A DNA stretch of 64,000 nt from Nitrobacteraceae bacterium AZCC 2146 (GCA_036924855.1 JBAGRP010000001.1:6622001-6686000), one strand, 5' to 3'; counted from the first letter of the stretch, positions 52,510 through 61,578 are shown. Program-made: numbers and translations. The notes: generated by a model not told the origin, from the sequence alone.

Positions 52510-54942
52510 TTACTGCGCCATGACCCGGCCGCCGCTCAGCGGCGTCAAACCGATGCTCATGATCACAACCGGCACCGTCTGAGGCGGAACATTGATGACC
52601 AGGGCCCCGTCGTCCTGCGTCGCGCGAAAATATCGACCGCTGCGAACCAGTCCGGCGTGGCCGACGTGTTCGTCCTGCAACGTTACAATGTCGACGCTCT
52701 GCAGCGCCTCGCTAACGTCCTTTCCGCCGTGCATGAACGGGCCGGAGACGAGCCCCTCCCTTGCCAACTTTGCGATCGGCACGACCACGCATTGAATGCC
52801 CATCCTGTGCGCGATCGGAATTCTCACGCGCATATCTCCGAAGCCGGTTCGATAATAGCTGACCTCCACCAGGCTCGATGAGCCGTCGGCACCGAACAGC
52901 CCGACCGCGATCTGCCCGCATTTGACGTCGTCAAAGATATCCGAGGGCAGTCGGTTCGAGCCGAACAGCAAATAGAGAAAATTGTGAACCGGCGCCAAGG
53001 CTGAGAAGCTGCCCGCGGGCCACATCGGCGGATTTGTGGCCGTGCATGCCAGTGGAAATGCCTGCGCAACATGTAGCCCGCTGGCGAAGTTGCCGTCCAG
53101 CAAAGGTGCGAGGGCGAGGGTGCCGAGATTGACGTCATGGGTCAACGACCCGAGCAGCTGCAATTCGTCGTCGGTGGGCATCAGAAGCAGTCGCCCGAGA
53201 ATAGCTGCGGCCGATCGTGCGGCCACATCGAGGTCCGCGAACGGTGCAAGACGACAGGCCGGAGAAAGCTCGGCCGCAGCCGCGGCAAAGGCGATCGCGC
53301 CCGCCTGGACCTGCTTTCCCAGGTCAAGTTGATCGAGCGGCTGCGGATTGTCCTCGTACAAGGCTTCGCCGTCGCGATAGCTGCGAACGGACCCGGTGGC
53401 CGCGCAGCACATCTGCTCGAGCAACGCGACGTTCCGCAGCAGCATCCGCTTGACGTGCGGCGTCACGACCATGTCGGAGATGAAGCCTTCGAAACTGTCC
53501 TCCCCCGAAAGATCATCGGTCGATTCGTCCGTCGTCAACAGATACAAGCCGTGCAGACGAATGTTGAGACCTTCGATATCGAAGATACTCCGAAGCGACT
53601 TCTGGATACTTCCGGAATAGCCGAGATCGATGACGACCAGATTCCGGCAATCGTCGAAATTCACAATCTGGCGCCGCAGATGGCGCAGCAACTCGATCCG
53701 GATGCCTGCTGCCAGCACGGCGATTTCCCCGGCATCGATCAAGTCGGGAAGCGCGTCGGCCAGTTCTTGGCCGCTCGCTATGCCATTTGCGCAGCTTGCA
53801 AAAAAGTCGGCGACGGAAGCAGGCAGAACCTTTGCTATCTCCGAGAAGGCTTTGGCATCAATCTCGGAAAGCTTGTTTAACAAATCAATCAGCGGATCGA
53901 GCGTCGCGGCCGATCCCATCACGCTGACCCGGCGATTCAATGCGACATAAGACGCCGGTCTGTCTCGCATCTGCTCCCATATTCGATGCGACAGAAAACC
54001 GTCGCGGCCGAGAAATGCCACTGCGGTGCGGCCGTGGCTCCGGTCGATTTTCTCAACACGATCAGCAACGAATGCGTCGAACGCGCGCAAGACGGGCCCG
54101 AGCACGTTGACACCCAGATCGAGCATCGGTGACGTCGCGGGGGACTGCGAAGCGACGACCCGTCGCAATGTTCGCAATCCGTGATCGAGCGTGACGGCCG
54201 TCCCGGGACATAGCAACTCTCCGACGGAGGTCTCCCGGTTGAAAATAGATGCCAGCGCCGGCGTTGACTGAGGATAGTGCCTGGCCGCAATGCCGTAATG
54301 GCGAGCGCCCTCGATATCGGACTTCTCATTGTCTCCCATATGCACGGCGTCGCACGGTGCGACGGATTGCTCCGAGAGATAAACGGAAAAAAGTTTGTCG
54401 CCCTTGTTCGTGCGGCTTTCGCTGGATGAATAAAGGAAATCCCAGCAAAGCCCTGGATGGCACGATTGAAGCAGTTCGGCGAGCTGTGCGACGCTCCAGT
54501 ACGTATCCGAGATGAATCCGGTACGCGCGCCGGCCGCCCGCAGTTCCAGGTATTGCCGAAGCATTCCGGGGTGAGGCCGGCAGAGATCAAGCTCCGCTGC
54601 GAATTCTGCTTGTACGAGATCCGGCAGCGCTGCGCGCGTCAGTCCGAACAGTCGAAGCGGGAAAAGGCTGTAGATCTCCTCGATGCTGACCTCGGCAGAT
54701 CCGGTTTTCTTCAGTGCCGCCTTGCGTGCGCGCGTTTCTGCCTGGCGGCGATGCTGCACATAAGAAGTTGCCGCATTGGGAAACAAACTGAAAACAGCAG
54801 ATAGCTGAAATGCCCGCTCGAAAACCCCCTCCGGTGATGTGCAACTTCGCAGAATAAATGTATCGAACACATCGAATGAGAACGTCTGCGTTTCCAAGCA
54901 TTGCGAATTATATTTTTGCATTTCTGCGTTATGTATATTCAT
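52510..54942 (-). CDS. Large HAD-superfamily protein with PRTase-like domain (COG5610-like)
   Basis: 810-residue protein. Residues 21-235 form a HAD domain: FSFDVFDTFILRS (motif I), TGFISDTYW (motif II), NKGDKLFSVYL (motif III Lys) and VHMGDNEKSDIEGA (motif IV). A second part has TAVAFLGRDGFLSHRIW and NLVVIDLGYSGSIQKSL, a phosphoribosyltransferase-like pattern. The last 250 residues are unassigned. Such proteins usually occur in surface-polysaccharide clusters. The gene is divergent from the ECF sigma gene and shares a strand with the glycosyltransferase-like gene. Confidence 0.65.
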   Translation of the reverse strand: MNIHNAEMQKYNSQCLETQTFSFDVFDTFILRSCTSPEGVFERAFQLSAVFSLFPNAATSYVQHRRQAETRARKAALKKTGSAEVSIEEIYSLFPLRLFGLTRAALPDLVQAEFAAELDLCRPHPGMLRQYLELRAAGARTGFISDTYWSVAQLAELLQSCHPGLCWDFLYSSSESRTNKGDKLFSVYLSEQSVAPCDAVHMGDNEKSDIEGARHYGIAARHYPQSTPALASIFNRETSVGELLCPGTAVTLDHGLRTLRRVVASQSPATSPMLDLGVNVLGPVLRAFDAFVADRVEKIDRSHGRTAVAFLGRDGFLSHRIWEQMRDRPASYVALNRRVSVMGSAATLDPLIDLLNKLSEIDAKAFSEIAKVLPASVADFFASCANGIASGQELADALPDLIDAGEIAVLAAGIRIELLRHLRRQIVNFDDCRNLVVIDLGYSGSIQKSLRSIFDIEGLNIRLHGLYLLTTDESTDDLSGEDSFEGFISDMVVTPHVKRMLLRNVALLEQMCCAATGSVRSYRDGEALYEDNPQPLDQLDLGKQVQAGAIAFAAAAAELSPACRLAPFADLDVAARSAAAILGRLLLMPTDDELQLLGSLTHDVNLGTLALAPLLDGNFASGLHVAQAFPLACTATNPPMWPAGSFSALAPVHNFLYLLFGSNRLPSDIFDDVKCGQIAVGLFGADGSSSLVEVSYYRTGFGDMRVRIPIAHRMGIQCVVVPIAKLAREGLVSGPFMHGGKDVSEALQSVDIVTLQDEHVGHAGLVRSGRYFRATQDDGALVINVPPQTVPVVIMSIGLTPLSGGRVMAQ

Positions 54943-55467
54943 TACAGAATCCCAGTCGCCGTGTTCAATAAACGACAGCGCACAGAAAATCAGGCGAAAA
55001 AGTAATGCGCCGAGTGAGATTTCGGGAGACCACTGATACCGCAGTTCAAAAATGCGATAGCTTCAAATCATCGATTCGAATCAGTTTTCAGAATGAGGTG
55101 TTATTAGCAATCGCTGCTCATTCGTGGTGATGCGGTTCGTGTCGAATGCGAAGTGATAGGCAGTCGTTCGTTGGTTCGTATTTTCTGCGTCGTTGTGGAA
55201 GCCGAAGCAGAAATCGAGTGGCTGTTTCAGCGGAGGTGGTTTTTGCGATCGCTTGCGCGGCAATTCGGTGAATGGATAGCGCCATCTCGCGGGGCAGATC
55301 GGATCGATCGGGATGGGAATATCTTGCCGATCAGCAGGCATTAAATGCCCAGTAAGCGACTGTAAAATACATGGAAATTGTTCGCCCGGTTTTGCGCGCG
55401 CGGGCGTTCAACACTCGGAAGCCTTGCGGGCTAATCGTCCGCTGGCATAGCGAGTCGGGAGATACGG
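54943..55467. other. Low-GC intergenic region between the HAD gene and the ECF sigma gene
   Basis: About 525 bp, clearly lower in G+C than the flanks, containing promoters for two divergent genes. Short open frames (for example 55081-55341 minus, 86 codons) have no family resemblance and no RBS. TGTAAAATACA (near 55363) is a small palindrome. No clear -35/-10 or ECF-type motif could be assigned. Confidence 0.45.
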
Positions 55468-56154
55468 ATGGCGTACGCGCTTGATATCTGGGCTCCGGCC
55501 GATAGTGCGCCGGCAGTCATTTCGAAGGCGGAGAGCAGTTCGCCGGAGCCCATGAGAGCTTCGCGAGATGATGTTACGCTGGCACCGGTTCAGGATGAAG
55601 ACGAAGAACTTCTCAATCGGCTTGCTTCGAATGACGAGGCTGCATTTCGACTCCTGGTCGAGCGCCACATCGATCGGGCATTTGGAATCGCCCTCCGCAT
55701 CGTCGGTAGTCGTGCGGATGCGGAAGATGTCGTCCAGGACACCATGCTCAAGGTATGGACGCATCGCGGGAGATGGCAGCACGGGCGCGCCAAGTTCTCC
55801 ACATGGCTTTACCGCGTCGTCACCAATCGCTGCATCGATCTTCACCGCAGGCCTCGCACCGACAACGTGGATGCGGTGCCGGAGCCGGCGGACGCGCAGC
55901 CTGACGTTGTCAGCACCATGCAGCGTGACGAAGTCACGCATATGTTGGAAAATGCGATGCAGCGGTTGCCAGAGCAGCAGCGTGTCGCGGTCATTCTCTC
56001 TTATCATGAGAACATGAGTAATGGTGAGATCGCCGAAGTGATGGACACGACGGTCTCGGCCGTCGAGTCCCTCCTCAAGCGCGGCCGTCAGCAGCTCCGT
56101 GACCTGCTCCGTCGGCACGAGCCGGACATCCGTCACTCGTTTACCGATTACTAA
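55468..56154 (+). CDS. ECF-type RNA polymerase sigma factor
   Basis: 228-residue sigma factor with regions 2 and 4 only. Region 2 reads FRLLVERHIDRAFGIALRIVGSRADAEDVVQDTMLKVWTHRGRW, and region 4 reads LPEQQRVAVILSYHENMSNGEIAEVMDTTVSAVESLLKRGRQQLRDLL. An N-terminal extension of about 45 residues is unusual. In relatives, sigma factors of this sort are encoded beside a small membrane protein and a periplasmic metal-sensor-like protein. Here those genes lie 3.4 kb downstream (59554 and 60027), after fliC, fliD and fliS. Control of the flagellin genes is inference. Confidence 0.92.
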   Translation: MAYALDIWAPADSAPAVISKAESSSPEPMRASRDDVTLAPVQDEDEELLNRLASNDEAAFRLLVERHIDRAFGIALRIVGSRADAEDVVQDTMLKVWTHRGRWQHGRAKFSTWLYRVVTNRCIDLHRRPRTDNVDAVPEPADAQPDVVSTMQRDEVTHMLENAMQRLPEQQRVAVILSYHENMSNGEIAEVMDTTVSAVESLLKRGRQQLRDLLRRHEPDIRHSFTDY

Positions 56155-56298
56155 CCATAATCCAGTCGACCCCGGTTAAATCCCGCCTGACTTTGGCCTG
56201 CTGACCCGTTGTACCGGGTGGACGGGGGCTGGCCTGCGTCTGGGATCACCATCCCCGTGACGCGGCACACGCTGCCGCACAATCCAAGGAGCACTGCA

Positions 56299-57123
56299 AT
56301 GCCCGTCATCAATACCAACACCGCCGCCAACTCTGCCGTAAAATATCTGAACATCAACGCGGCTCAGGAATCGAGCTCGCTCGGAAAGCTGTCGAGTGGC
56401 TCGAAGATCACCAAGGCTTCCGATGACGCCGCCGGCCTCGCGATTTCGACGCGCATTTCGTCTGACATCACCACCCTGCAGCAGGCCGCAACCAACGCTT
56501 CGCAGGCGACGTCGATCCTGCAAACCGCCGACGGCGGCGCTTCGAACATCAGCGACATCCTGGCTCGTATGAAATCGCTGGCGTCGGAATCCGCGTCGGG
56601 CACCGTCACCGACAGCAGCCGGACCTACATCAACTCGGAATTCACCGAGCTGACGAGTGAAATCGACAGCATCGCGACAGGTACGCGCTACAGCGGCCAG
56701 AGCCTGCTCGATGGCAGCAGCTCGTTCGCGTCTGGCGTTTCCGTTCTGGTCGGATCTTCGGCGTCGGACACCATCACGGTCAAGCTGACCAGCCTTACGT
56801 CCAGCACGCTCGGTATCACTTCGCTGGACATCAGCACGCAGGACGGCGCAACGTCGGCGCTCACCACGCTCGATGATGCCATCGATACCGTGTCGGCTGC
56901 GCGGGCGACGATCGGCGCCCAGGAATCGCGCTTCAATTTCAGCGCCAGCTCGATCTCGACCCAGACGGAAAACCTTCAGTCTGCCAATTCGGCGATCACC
57001 GACGTCGATATCGCGGCGGAGCAGGCCAAGTTGTCCTCTGCCGAGGTCAAGACGCAGGCCGCGGTGTCCGCTGAATCTGCGGCCAACAAGATGCCGCAGT
57101 ATCTGCTGAATCTGCTGGGTTAA
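56299..57123 (+). CDS. fliC: Flagellin
   Basis: 274-residue flagellin. The N-terminal D0/D1 segment has SLGKLSSGSKITKASDDAAGLAISTRISSDITTLQQAATNASQATSILQTADG, and the C-terminal D1/D0 has DAIDTVSAARATIGAQESRFNFSASS and ends MPQYLLNLLG. The central variable region is only about 100 residues, so D2/D3 surface domains are nearly absent. The protein has no cysteine and very high Ser/Thr/Ala. CCAAGGAGC precedes the ATG. It lies 144 bp after the ECF sigma gene and 63 bp before fliD. Confidence 0.96.
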   Translation: MPVINTNTAANSAVKYLNINAAQESSSLGKLSSGSKITKASDDAAGLAISTRISSDITTLQQAATNASQATSILQTADGGASNISDILARMKSLASESASGTVTDSSRTYINSEFTELTSEIDSIATGTRYSGQSLLDGSSSFASGVSVLVGSSASDTITVKLTSLTSSTLGITSLDISTQDGATSALTTLDDAIDTVSAARATIGAQESRFNFSASSISTQTENLQSANSAITDVDIAAEQAKLSSAEVKTQAAVSAESAANKMPQYLLNLLG

Positions 57124-57186
57124 CGAAGGTGATGACGGGCTGGCAGCGCGTGCCGGCCCGTCATTTCTCGTATCGGGGGAGCGGCC

Positions 57187-58884
57187 ATGACAACGGTTAG
57201 CAGTACGGCTTCTACCACCACGACGGCCGCGAGCACCGCAAGTACGACGACGACATCCGGAACCAAGACCACCACCAGCGTCGATTGGGACGCGCTGATT
57301 GCAGCGCAGGTCGCAACCAAGACGGCCCAGGCAACGACCATCGACACCAAGATAACTGCCAACGAAGCCAAGATCGCGGCCTACCAGAGCCTTCAGACGC
57401 TGTTGAGCACGCTCTCCACCGACACAGATTCGTTGAGCGATTCAATCGTCAACTCACTATCCTCGAGTGTTTATGGCACCAGGGCGGCCACCATCACCAC
57501 GACCGGCGATGTCAGCGCAAGCGCGGCTTTGTCGATGTCGATCAGCAACGGCGCGGCAACGGGCGACCATACCCTGACGATCAGCCAGATTGCGGAAGCG
57601 CAGAAGGTTCTGGGCTCCGCGGTTTCCGACCAGACGGCGGAGCTTGGCTACGCCGGAACGTTTTCCCTCGGCCTGGCGGACGGAACCAGCGCGGATATCT
57701 CGGTCTCCAGCGGAATGTCGCTGGAGGATTTGGTCGATGCGATTAATGCACAGACCTCGACCACGAATGTCCAGGCTTCGATCATCCAGGTGTCCAGCAC
57801 CGATTTTGAAATGGTGTTGTCGGCTACCAAGGATAATGCGGACATCGTCACCAGCAGCGTGTCGGGCGACGATGTCATGAACGAGCTTGGCGTGACCGAC
57901 AGTTCCGGCGATTTCACGAACGTGCTGCAGGTCGCGCAGGCCGCTGTCTTCACCCTCGATGGGATATCGATCACGCGGGATACCAACGATATCACCGACG
58001 TTCTCAGCGGGGTCACCTTCAACCTGCTGCAGACGACGCCGACCGGGGCGACGGTCAATATCGCCATTGAAGCGGACACGAGTTCAATCGAGACCGCGCT
58101 GCAGACGTTTGTGACCTCGTACAACGCTTTTCGCGATTACGTCGCCGGTCAACAGACACTTGCCAGCGACGGCACGGTGGATTCCACGTCGGTGCTGTTC
58201 GGTGACGGCACCCTGCGCGATATCACGACGCAGATGGAGCAGGCGCTGAACTCTTCGATCGGTGGGCTGTCGCTCTCCGATCTCGGGCTGTCGTTCGACG
58301 AAACTAATGATCTGGTGCTCGATACGAGCGTTCTGTCTACCACGATGACAAATAGTCTTGATGACGTCATATCGCTGCTGGCGAACCGGGTAACCCCGTC
58401 ATCCAGCAGCCTTGCGGTGGTCAATATCGGCACGTCGGTTCCGGCTTCCTTTACGCTTGACCTCGTTGTCGACGGATCCGGAAGCCTGACATCCGCGTCC
58501 GTCGGCGGAGACAGCTCGCTCTTTACGGTGAGCGGCAATTCGATCATCGGAAAATCGGGCACGATCTATGCTGGCCTGGCGTTCACCTATACCGGATCGA
58601 CCTCGCAATCGATTGCTATCACCGCCACCTCTGGAATCGCCGCGCAGATCCACAGCATCGCTAAAAGCACCTCGAATACCAGTACGGGCACGATCCAGAG
58701 CGTAATCACCAACCTGCAGGCGCAGGACGATACCATGCAGACGCAGATCGATGACATCAATGCGAGAGCGGCGGTCTACAAGGATATGCTGACCGCGCAG
58801 TACGCAAAATACCAGTCGGCCATTTCGAGCGCCAATTCGATGCTCGATTATCTTTCAGCTCTCCTCAATAGTTCCGGAAATTGA
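57187..58884 (+). CDS. fliD: Flagellar filament cap protein FliD
   Basis: 565-residue hook-associated protein 2 that caps the filament and folds incoming flagellin. After an unusual N-terminus of about 30 residues made almost wholly of Thr/Ser/Ala, SVDWDALIAAQVATKTAQATTIDTKITANEAKIAAYQSLQ is the FliD N-domain. The FliD_C region includes TFVTSYNAFRDYVAGQQ and LNSSIGGLSLSDLGLSFDETNDLVLD, and the coiled C-terminus is INARAAVYKDMLTAQYAKYQSAISSANSMLDYLSALL. fliS follows 2 bp after the stop. Confidence 0.93.
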   Translation: MTTVSSTASTTTTAASTASTTTTSGTKTTTSVDWDALIAAQVATKTAQATTIDTKITANEAKIAAYQSLQTLLSTLSTDTDSLSDSIVNSLSSSVYGTRAATITTTGDVSASAALSMSISNGAATGDHTLTISQIAEAQKVLGSAVSDQTAELGYAGTFSLGLADGTSADISVSSGMSLEDLVDAINAQTSTTNVQASIIQVSSTDFEMVLSATKDNADIVTSSVSGDDVMNELGVTDSSGDFTNVLQVAQAAVFTLDGISITRDTNDITDVLSGVTFNLLQTTPTGATVNIAIEADTSSIETALQTFVTSYNAFRDYVAGQQTLASDGTVDSTSVLFGDGTLRDITTQMEQALNSSIGGLSLSDLGLSFDETNDLVLDTSVLSTTMTNSLDDVISLLANRVTPSSSSLAVVNIGTSVPASFTLDLVVDGSGSLTSASVGGDSSLFTVSGNSIIGKSGTIYAGLAFTYTGSTSQSIAITATSGIAAQIHSIAKSTSNTSTGTIQSVITNLQAQDDTMQTQIDDINARAAVYKDMLTAQYAKYQSAISSANSMLDYLSALLNSSGN

Positions 58885-58886
58885 TA

Positions 58887-59288
58887 ATGAACAGGTCAAT
58901 GTCTCAGGCGAACCAGGCTTATCGCAGCGCGTCGGTGGCCGTCCCGCCGCTGAAGGCGATGATCATGCTGCACGAGGGGGCTATGATGTTCCTTCAGAAG
59001 GCGATTCAAGCTGCCGAGGCGCGACGGTTTGAGGAGAGCCATGGTTACATGATGCGCGCCACTGCGATCTTGCGGGGCCTTAGCCACAATCTGGATTTCA
59101 ATCGCGGCGGCGCCGTAGCCGAACGGCTGTACCGTACCTACCATGCGCTCATCATGGCTTGCTTGCGGTCATTCGGCCGGCCCGATGCATCGGCAAGCTA
59201 TCATCGCATCGTCGCAAGCCTGGCCGAATTGCGGGATGCGTGGAAATTTGTCGCGGTCACCACGACAAAAACGACCGGGACATTGTGA
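58887..59288 (+). CDS. fliS: Flagellar export chaperone FliS
   Basis: 133-residue helical protein: NQAYRSASVAVPPLKAMIMLHEGAMMFLQKAIQAAEARRFEESHGYMMRATAILRGLSHNLDFNRGG matches the FliS four-helix core that binds the flagellin C-terminus before export. The C-terminal helix is AELRDAWKFVA. It starts 2 bp after the fliD stop (ATG 58887 or 58899), so the two are coupled. A 265-bp gap with no gene follows. Confidence 0.88.
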   Translation: MNRSMSQANQAYRSASVAVPPLKAMIMLHEGAMMFLQKAIQAAEARRFEESHGYMMRATAILRGLSHNLDFNRGGAVAERLYRTYHALIMACLRSFGRPDASASYHRIVASLAELRDAWKFVAVTTTKTTGTL

Positions 59289-59553
59289 TCCAGGCATGAA
59301 CGGACGCGGCTCTCGACGCAATAATGGGCTGGCCGTTGCGCCGCATCTCGCGGAACGCTGGGCATGCATCCGGCTGTCGTTTCGGTCCCTCGGTGCGGGA
59401 CGGATATTTCCGGCTTTAAAGGCCTTCCAGCACTGTTCATAAGCGAAGACCGTATGCAGCTTTGCCGCCGGCATGCTATCGTGCCGGAGTACCAGCGCCT
59501 GTTTCCAGGGCAGGCACAGTGTGGTCGTGCGATCGGAACAGATATTGCCTTTG

Positions 59554-59997
59554 ATGAATATTACGGAATTCGAGGATTTGCTCGACCGGCTTGGGGAGGA
59601 TATGTCCATCTGGCCCGTGCCGCTGCAGCAGGCGGCCGCCGTTTTGCTGCGCTCCTCCGACGAAGCCCGCAGGCTCCTGGAAGAAACCAGACTGATGAGA
59701 CGGGCCCTCGCCGGCGCCCCCATCCGGGCACCGGCCGGGCTTGCCGACAGGATCATGCTGGGTGTCCGTCAGCCGGCACCTGAGCCCGCCGCCGCTCCCT
59801 CGCGACCTTTATCCGGCGGGAATGGCGCGCGTGTATCCCTGAAGTCGCCACGCCCGCTGACTTTGGCCTTCACGGCGTGCTTTCTGGCCGGAATATTCGT
59901 CGGGATTTTCCCATCCTTATTGCCCGATGAACCCGCCCGCATCGATTTCCCCAGCTTTCTGGCCCACGTGATGGATATCTCGCGCGCGACCGACTAG
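59554..59997 (+). CDS. Putative anti-sigma-type small membrane protein
   Basis: 147-residue protein. The N-terminal segment FEDLLDRLGEDMSIWPVPLQQAAAVLLRSSDEARRLLEETR is the conserved cytoplasmic part seen in small proteins encoded next to alphaproteobacterial ECF sigma genes. A single membrane helix follows (LTLAFTACFLAGIFVGIFPSLL, about residues 107-128). It lies just ahead of a metal-sensor-like gene. Together they look like the control pair for the ECF sigma factor at 55468, although no direct binding evidence is visible. A TTG three bases upstream is an alternative start. Confidence 0.6.
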   Translation: MNITEFEDLLDRLGEDMSIWPVPLQQAAAVLLRSSDEARRLLEETRLMRRALAGAPIRAPAGLADRIMLGVRQPAPEPAAAPSRPLSGGNGARVSLKSPRPLTLAFTACFLAGIFVGIFPSLLPDEPARIDFPSFLAHVMDISRATD

Positions 59998-60026
59998 TGA
60001 TCGCTGCAGATACTGGAACGATTGCC

Positions 60027-60530
60027 ATGCGGTTTCCGCAAATTACCCTGTCTTCCCTTGCGCTTGTGGTCTCGGTTGGCGTCAATCTGTTTGTCGCAGG
60101 CTGGCTCGTGGGCGATCGCGCGGGATATCGCGGGCCGCCGCCACCACCACCACCGGGTTCGATGCAGCCATTTCTTGCATCTCTGGAAGGCACGCTAAGC
60201 CCAGGCGGAGCCAGGGTCATGGATACCATGGTTCGGGGCCTTCAGGGTCGCGGCCCGCTTTTTCGCAGGTTCGAGGACCTCGGCGAGCGCATGCAGAAGG
60301 CCCTTGTTGGCGAGCGGTTCGATCGGGCCGCCTTTCTGGCTGCGGCTCAGGAACTGAACGCAGAGCAGTCGGCAGACCGCATGGCCGTGGCCGAGGAAAT
60401 TGCCAATGCGATGGAGAAATTATCCCCCGAGGATCGCAAGCGCCTTGCCGAGATGAGGCCAGATCACGGTTTTGGCGGCGGCATTTCTCGCTATTTGCCG
60501 GGGGCCAATTTTCCGGGACCCCGACGTTAG
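60027..60530 (+). CDS. Periplasmic heavy-metal-sensor-like protein
   Basis: 167-residue protein with an N-terminal membrane anchor (LSSLALVVSVGVNLFVAGWLVGD), a Pro-rich linker (PPPPPPPG), and a helical periplasmic domain (RFEDLGERMQKALVGERFDRAAFLAAAQELNAEQSADRMAVAEEIANAMEKLSPEDRKRLAEM). This matches the CnrX/ZraP-like 'periplasmic heavy metal sensor' family. No metal-binding His or Cys cluster is obvious, so sensing of metal is doubtful. The upstream GTG at 59997 overlaps the previous stop (alternative start); ATG 60027 gives a direct membrane anchor. Confidence 0.75.
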   Translation: MRFPQITLSSLALVVSVGVNLFVAGWLVGDRAGYRGPPPPPPPGSMQPFLASLEGTLSPGGARVMDTMVRGLQGRGPLFRRFEDLGERMQKALVGERFDRAAFLAAAQELNAEQSADRMAVAEEIANAMEKLSPEDRKRLAEMRPDHGFGGGISRYLPGANFPGPRR

Positions 60531-60887
60531 GGCTCGATCCTGGCACCAGATCAGACCTGTTGAAAATCATCTTGTCTGACGTGCAGGCAGGATAACCCAG
60601 CCTGTTCGCAAGGCGACTGCACCATCCAGAGATCCGCACCGGGTAATTTTTGCCGGCATACGCCGTGTGGTCTCCAGCCGCGGCGTCGAGATGACAAACA
60701 GAATGAAATCCCTTGAATAAAGCGCGATGCGCGCCAGTGCGCGCCAGCTTGGCAGTCCGCTCACGCAGAAATTCTGCCTGAAATCGTCGCGCCGCCCGTT
60801 TCAATACAGAGCGGAAATCAACGTCACCAAAAACTGCCGCAACAATTCCAGAGCGCGTTCGCGCCCCGGAAGCGGCTGGAGCATGCC
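60531..60887. other. Intergenic region ahead of flgD
   Basis: About 357 bp with no credible gene. It must hold the promoter for flgD-flgE onward. I see no clean sigma-54 (-24/-12) or sigma-28 motif; TTGGCAG...ACGCA near 60749 has wrong spacing. The GC-rich inverted arms near 60725 are weak. Confidence 0.4.
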
Positions 60888-61559
60888 ATGAGTGTTAGCG
60901 CAACGACTGCAACAACCGCGGCCACGACCGCAGCTACCACAGCGAGTTCGACTTCGACAGCCGCGTCGTCGCTGACATCGAGCGATTTCCTGACGCTGCT
61001 CGTCAGCGAACTGCAGAATCAAAATCCGCTCGATCCCACCAGCACGACGGACTTCGTCAACCAGCTGGCGTCGTATGCAAACTTCGATTCACAGACCACG
61101 CTCAACTCCAACATGAGCGCGCTCACGACTTCGTTCAACAGCCTCATGACGCTGAACTCTGCCAACTACATCGGCCACACGATCGAAGCCACCGGCGATA
61201 CCGGAACTCTGCAAAACGGCGAGATTGAATTCGGATATTCGCTGACTTCGGCTGCGAAGAACGTCACGCTCACCGTCAGCGATTCATCGGGCAATGCGGT
61301 GTGGACCGGCAGCGGAACGACGACCTCCGGTGACAACAGCTTTACGTGGGACGGAACCAAGACGGACGGAACGCAGCTCAGCGATGGCGGTCAGTACACG
61401 CTCAGCGTGACGGCCACCGACGCCAGCGGAGCCTCCGTCTACGATTCCACCACGGTTTCCGGCACCGTCACCAGCGTCGATTTTTCGAGCAGCACGCTGA
61501 AGCTCTTGATCGGAAATACTTCCGTCTCTTCCGCCGACGTTATCGGCGTCACATCCTGA
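60888..61559 (+). CDS. flgD: Flagellar hook assembly scaffold FlgD
   Basis: 223-residue FlgD, the cap that guides hook polymerisation. The N-terminal 28 residues are almost all Thr/Ala/Ser. The conserved FlgD motif SSDFLTLLVSELQNQNPLDPTSTTDFVNQLASYANFDSQTTLN follows, and the C-terminal half has FlgD-type Ig/tudor-like strands (GNAVWTGSGTTTSGDNSFTWDGTKTDGTQLSDGGQYTLSV). The start MSVSATTAT is at the ATG. flgE follows after 19 bp. Confidence 0.93.
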   Translation: MSVSATTATTAATTAATTASSTSTAASSLTSSDFLTLLVSELQNQNPLDPTSTTDFVNQLASYANFDSQTTLNSNMSALTTSFNSLMTLNSANYIGHTIEATGDTGTLQNGEIEFGYSLTSAAKNVTLTVSDSSGNAVWTGSGTTTSGDNSFTWDGTKTDGTQLSDGGQYTLSVTATDASGASVYDSTTVSGTVTSVDFSSSTLKLLIGNTSVSSADVIGVTS

Positions 61560-61578
61560 ATCGTTAGGGAGTTTAACT

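Noticed and set aside
55081..55341. 86-codon minus-strand open frame in the low-GC spacer
   Set aside because: No RBS, no family resemblance and atypical composition; insufficient support for a gene.
56177..56203. Sigma-28 promoter before flagellin
   Set aside because: TAAA and a 15-base spacer are present, but the -10 reads GCCTGCTG, matching only about half of GCCGATAA; the evidence is too weak.
57187..57280. Short tandem ACG/ACC-type repeats resembling a CRISPR or microsatellite
   Set aside because: They encode the Thr/Ser tail of FliD in frame and have no spacers of regular length.
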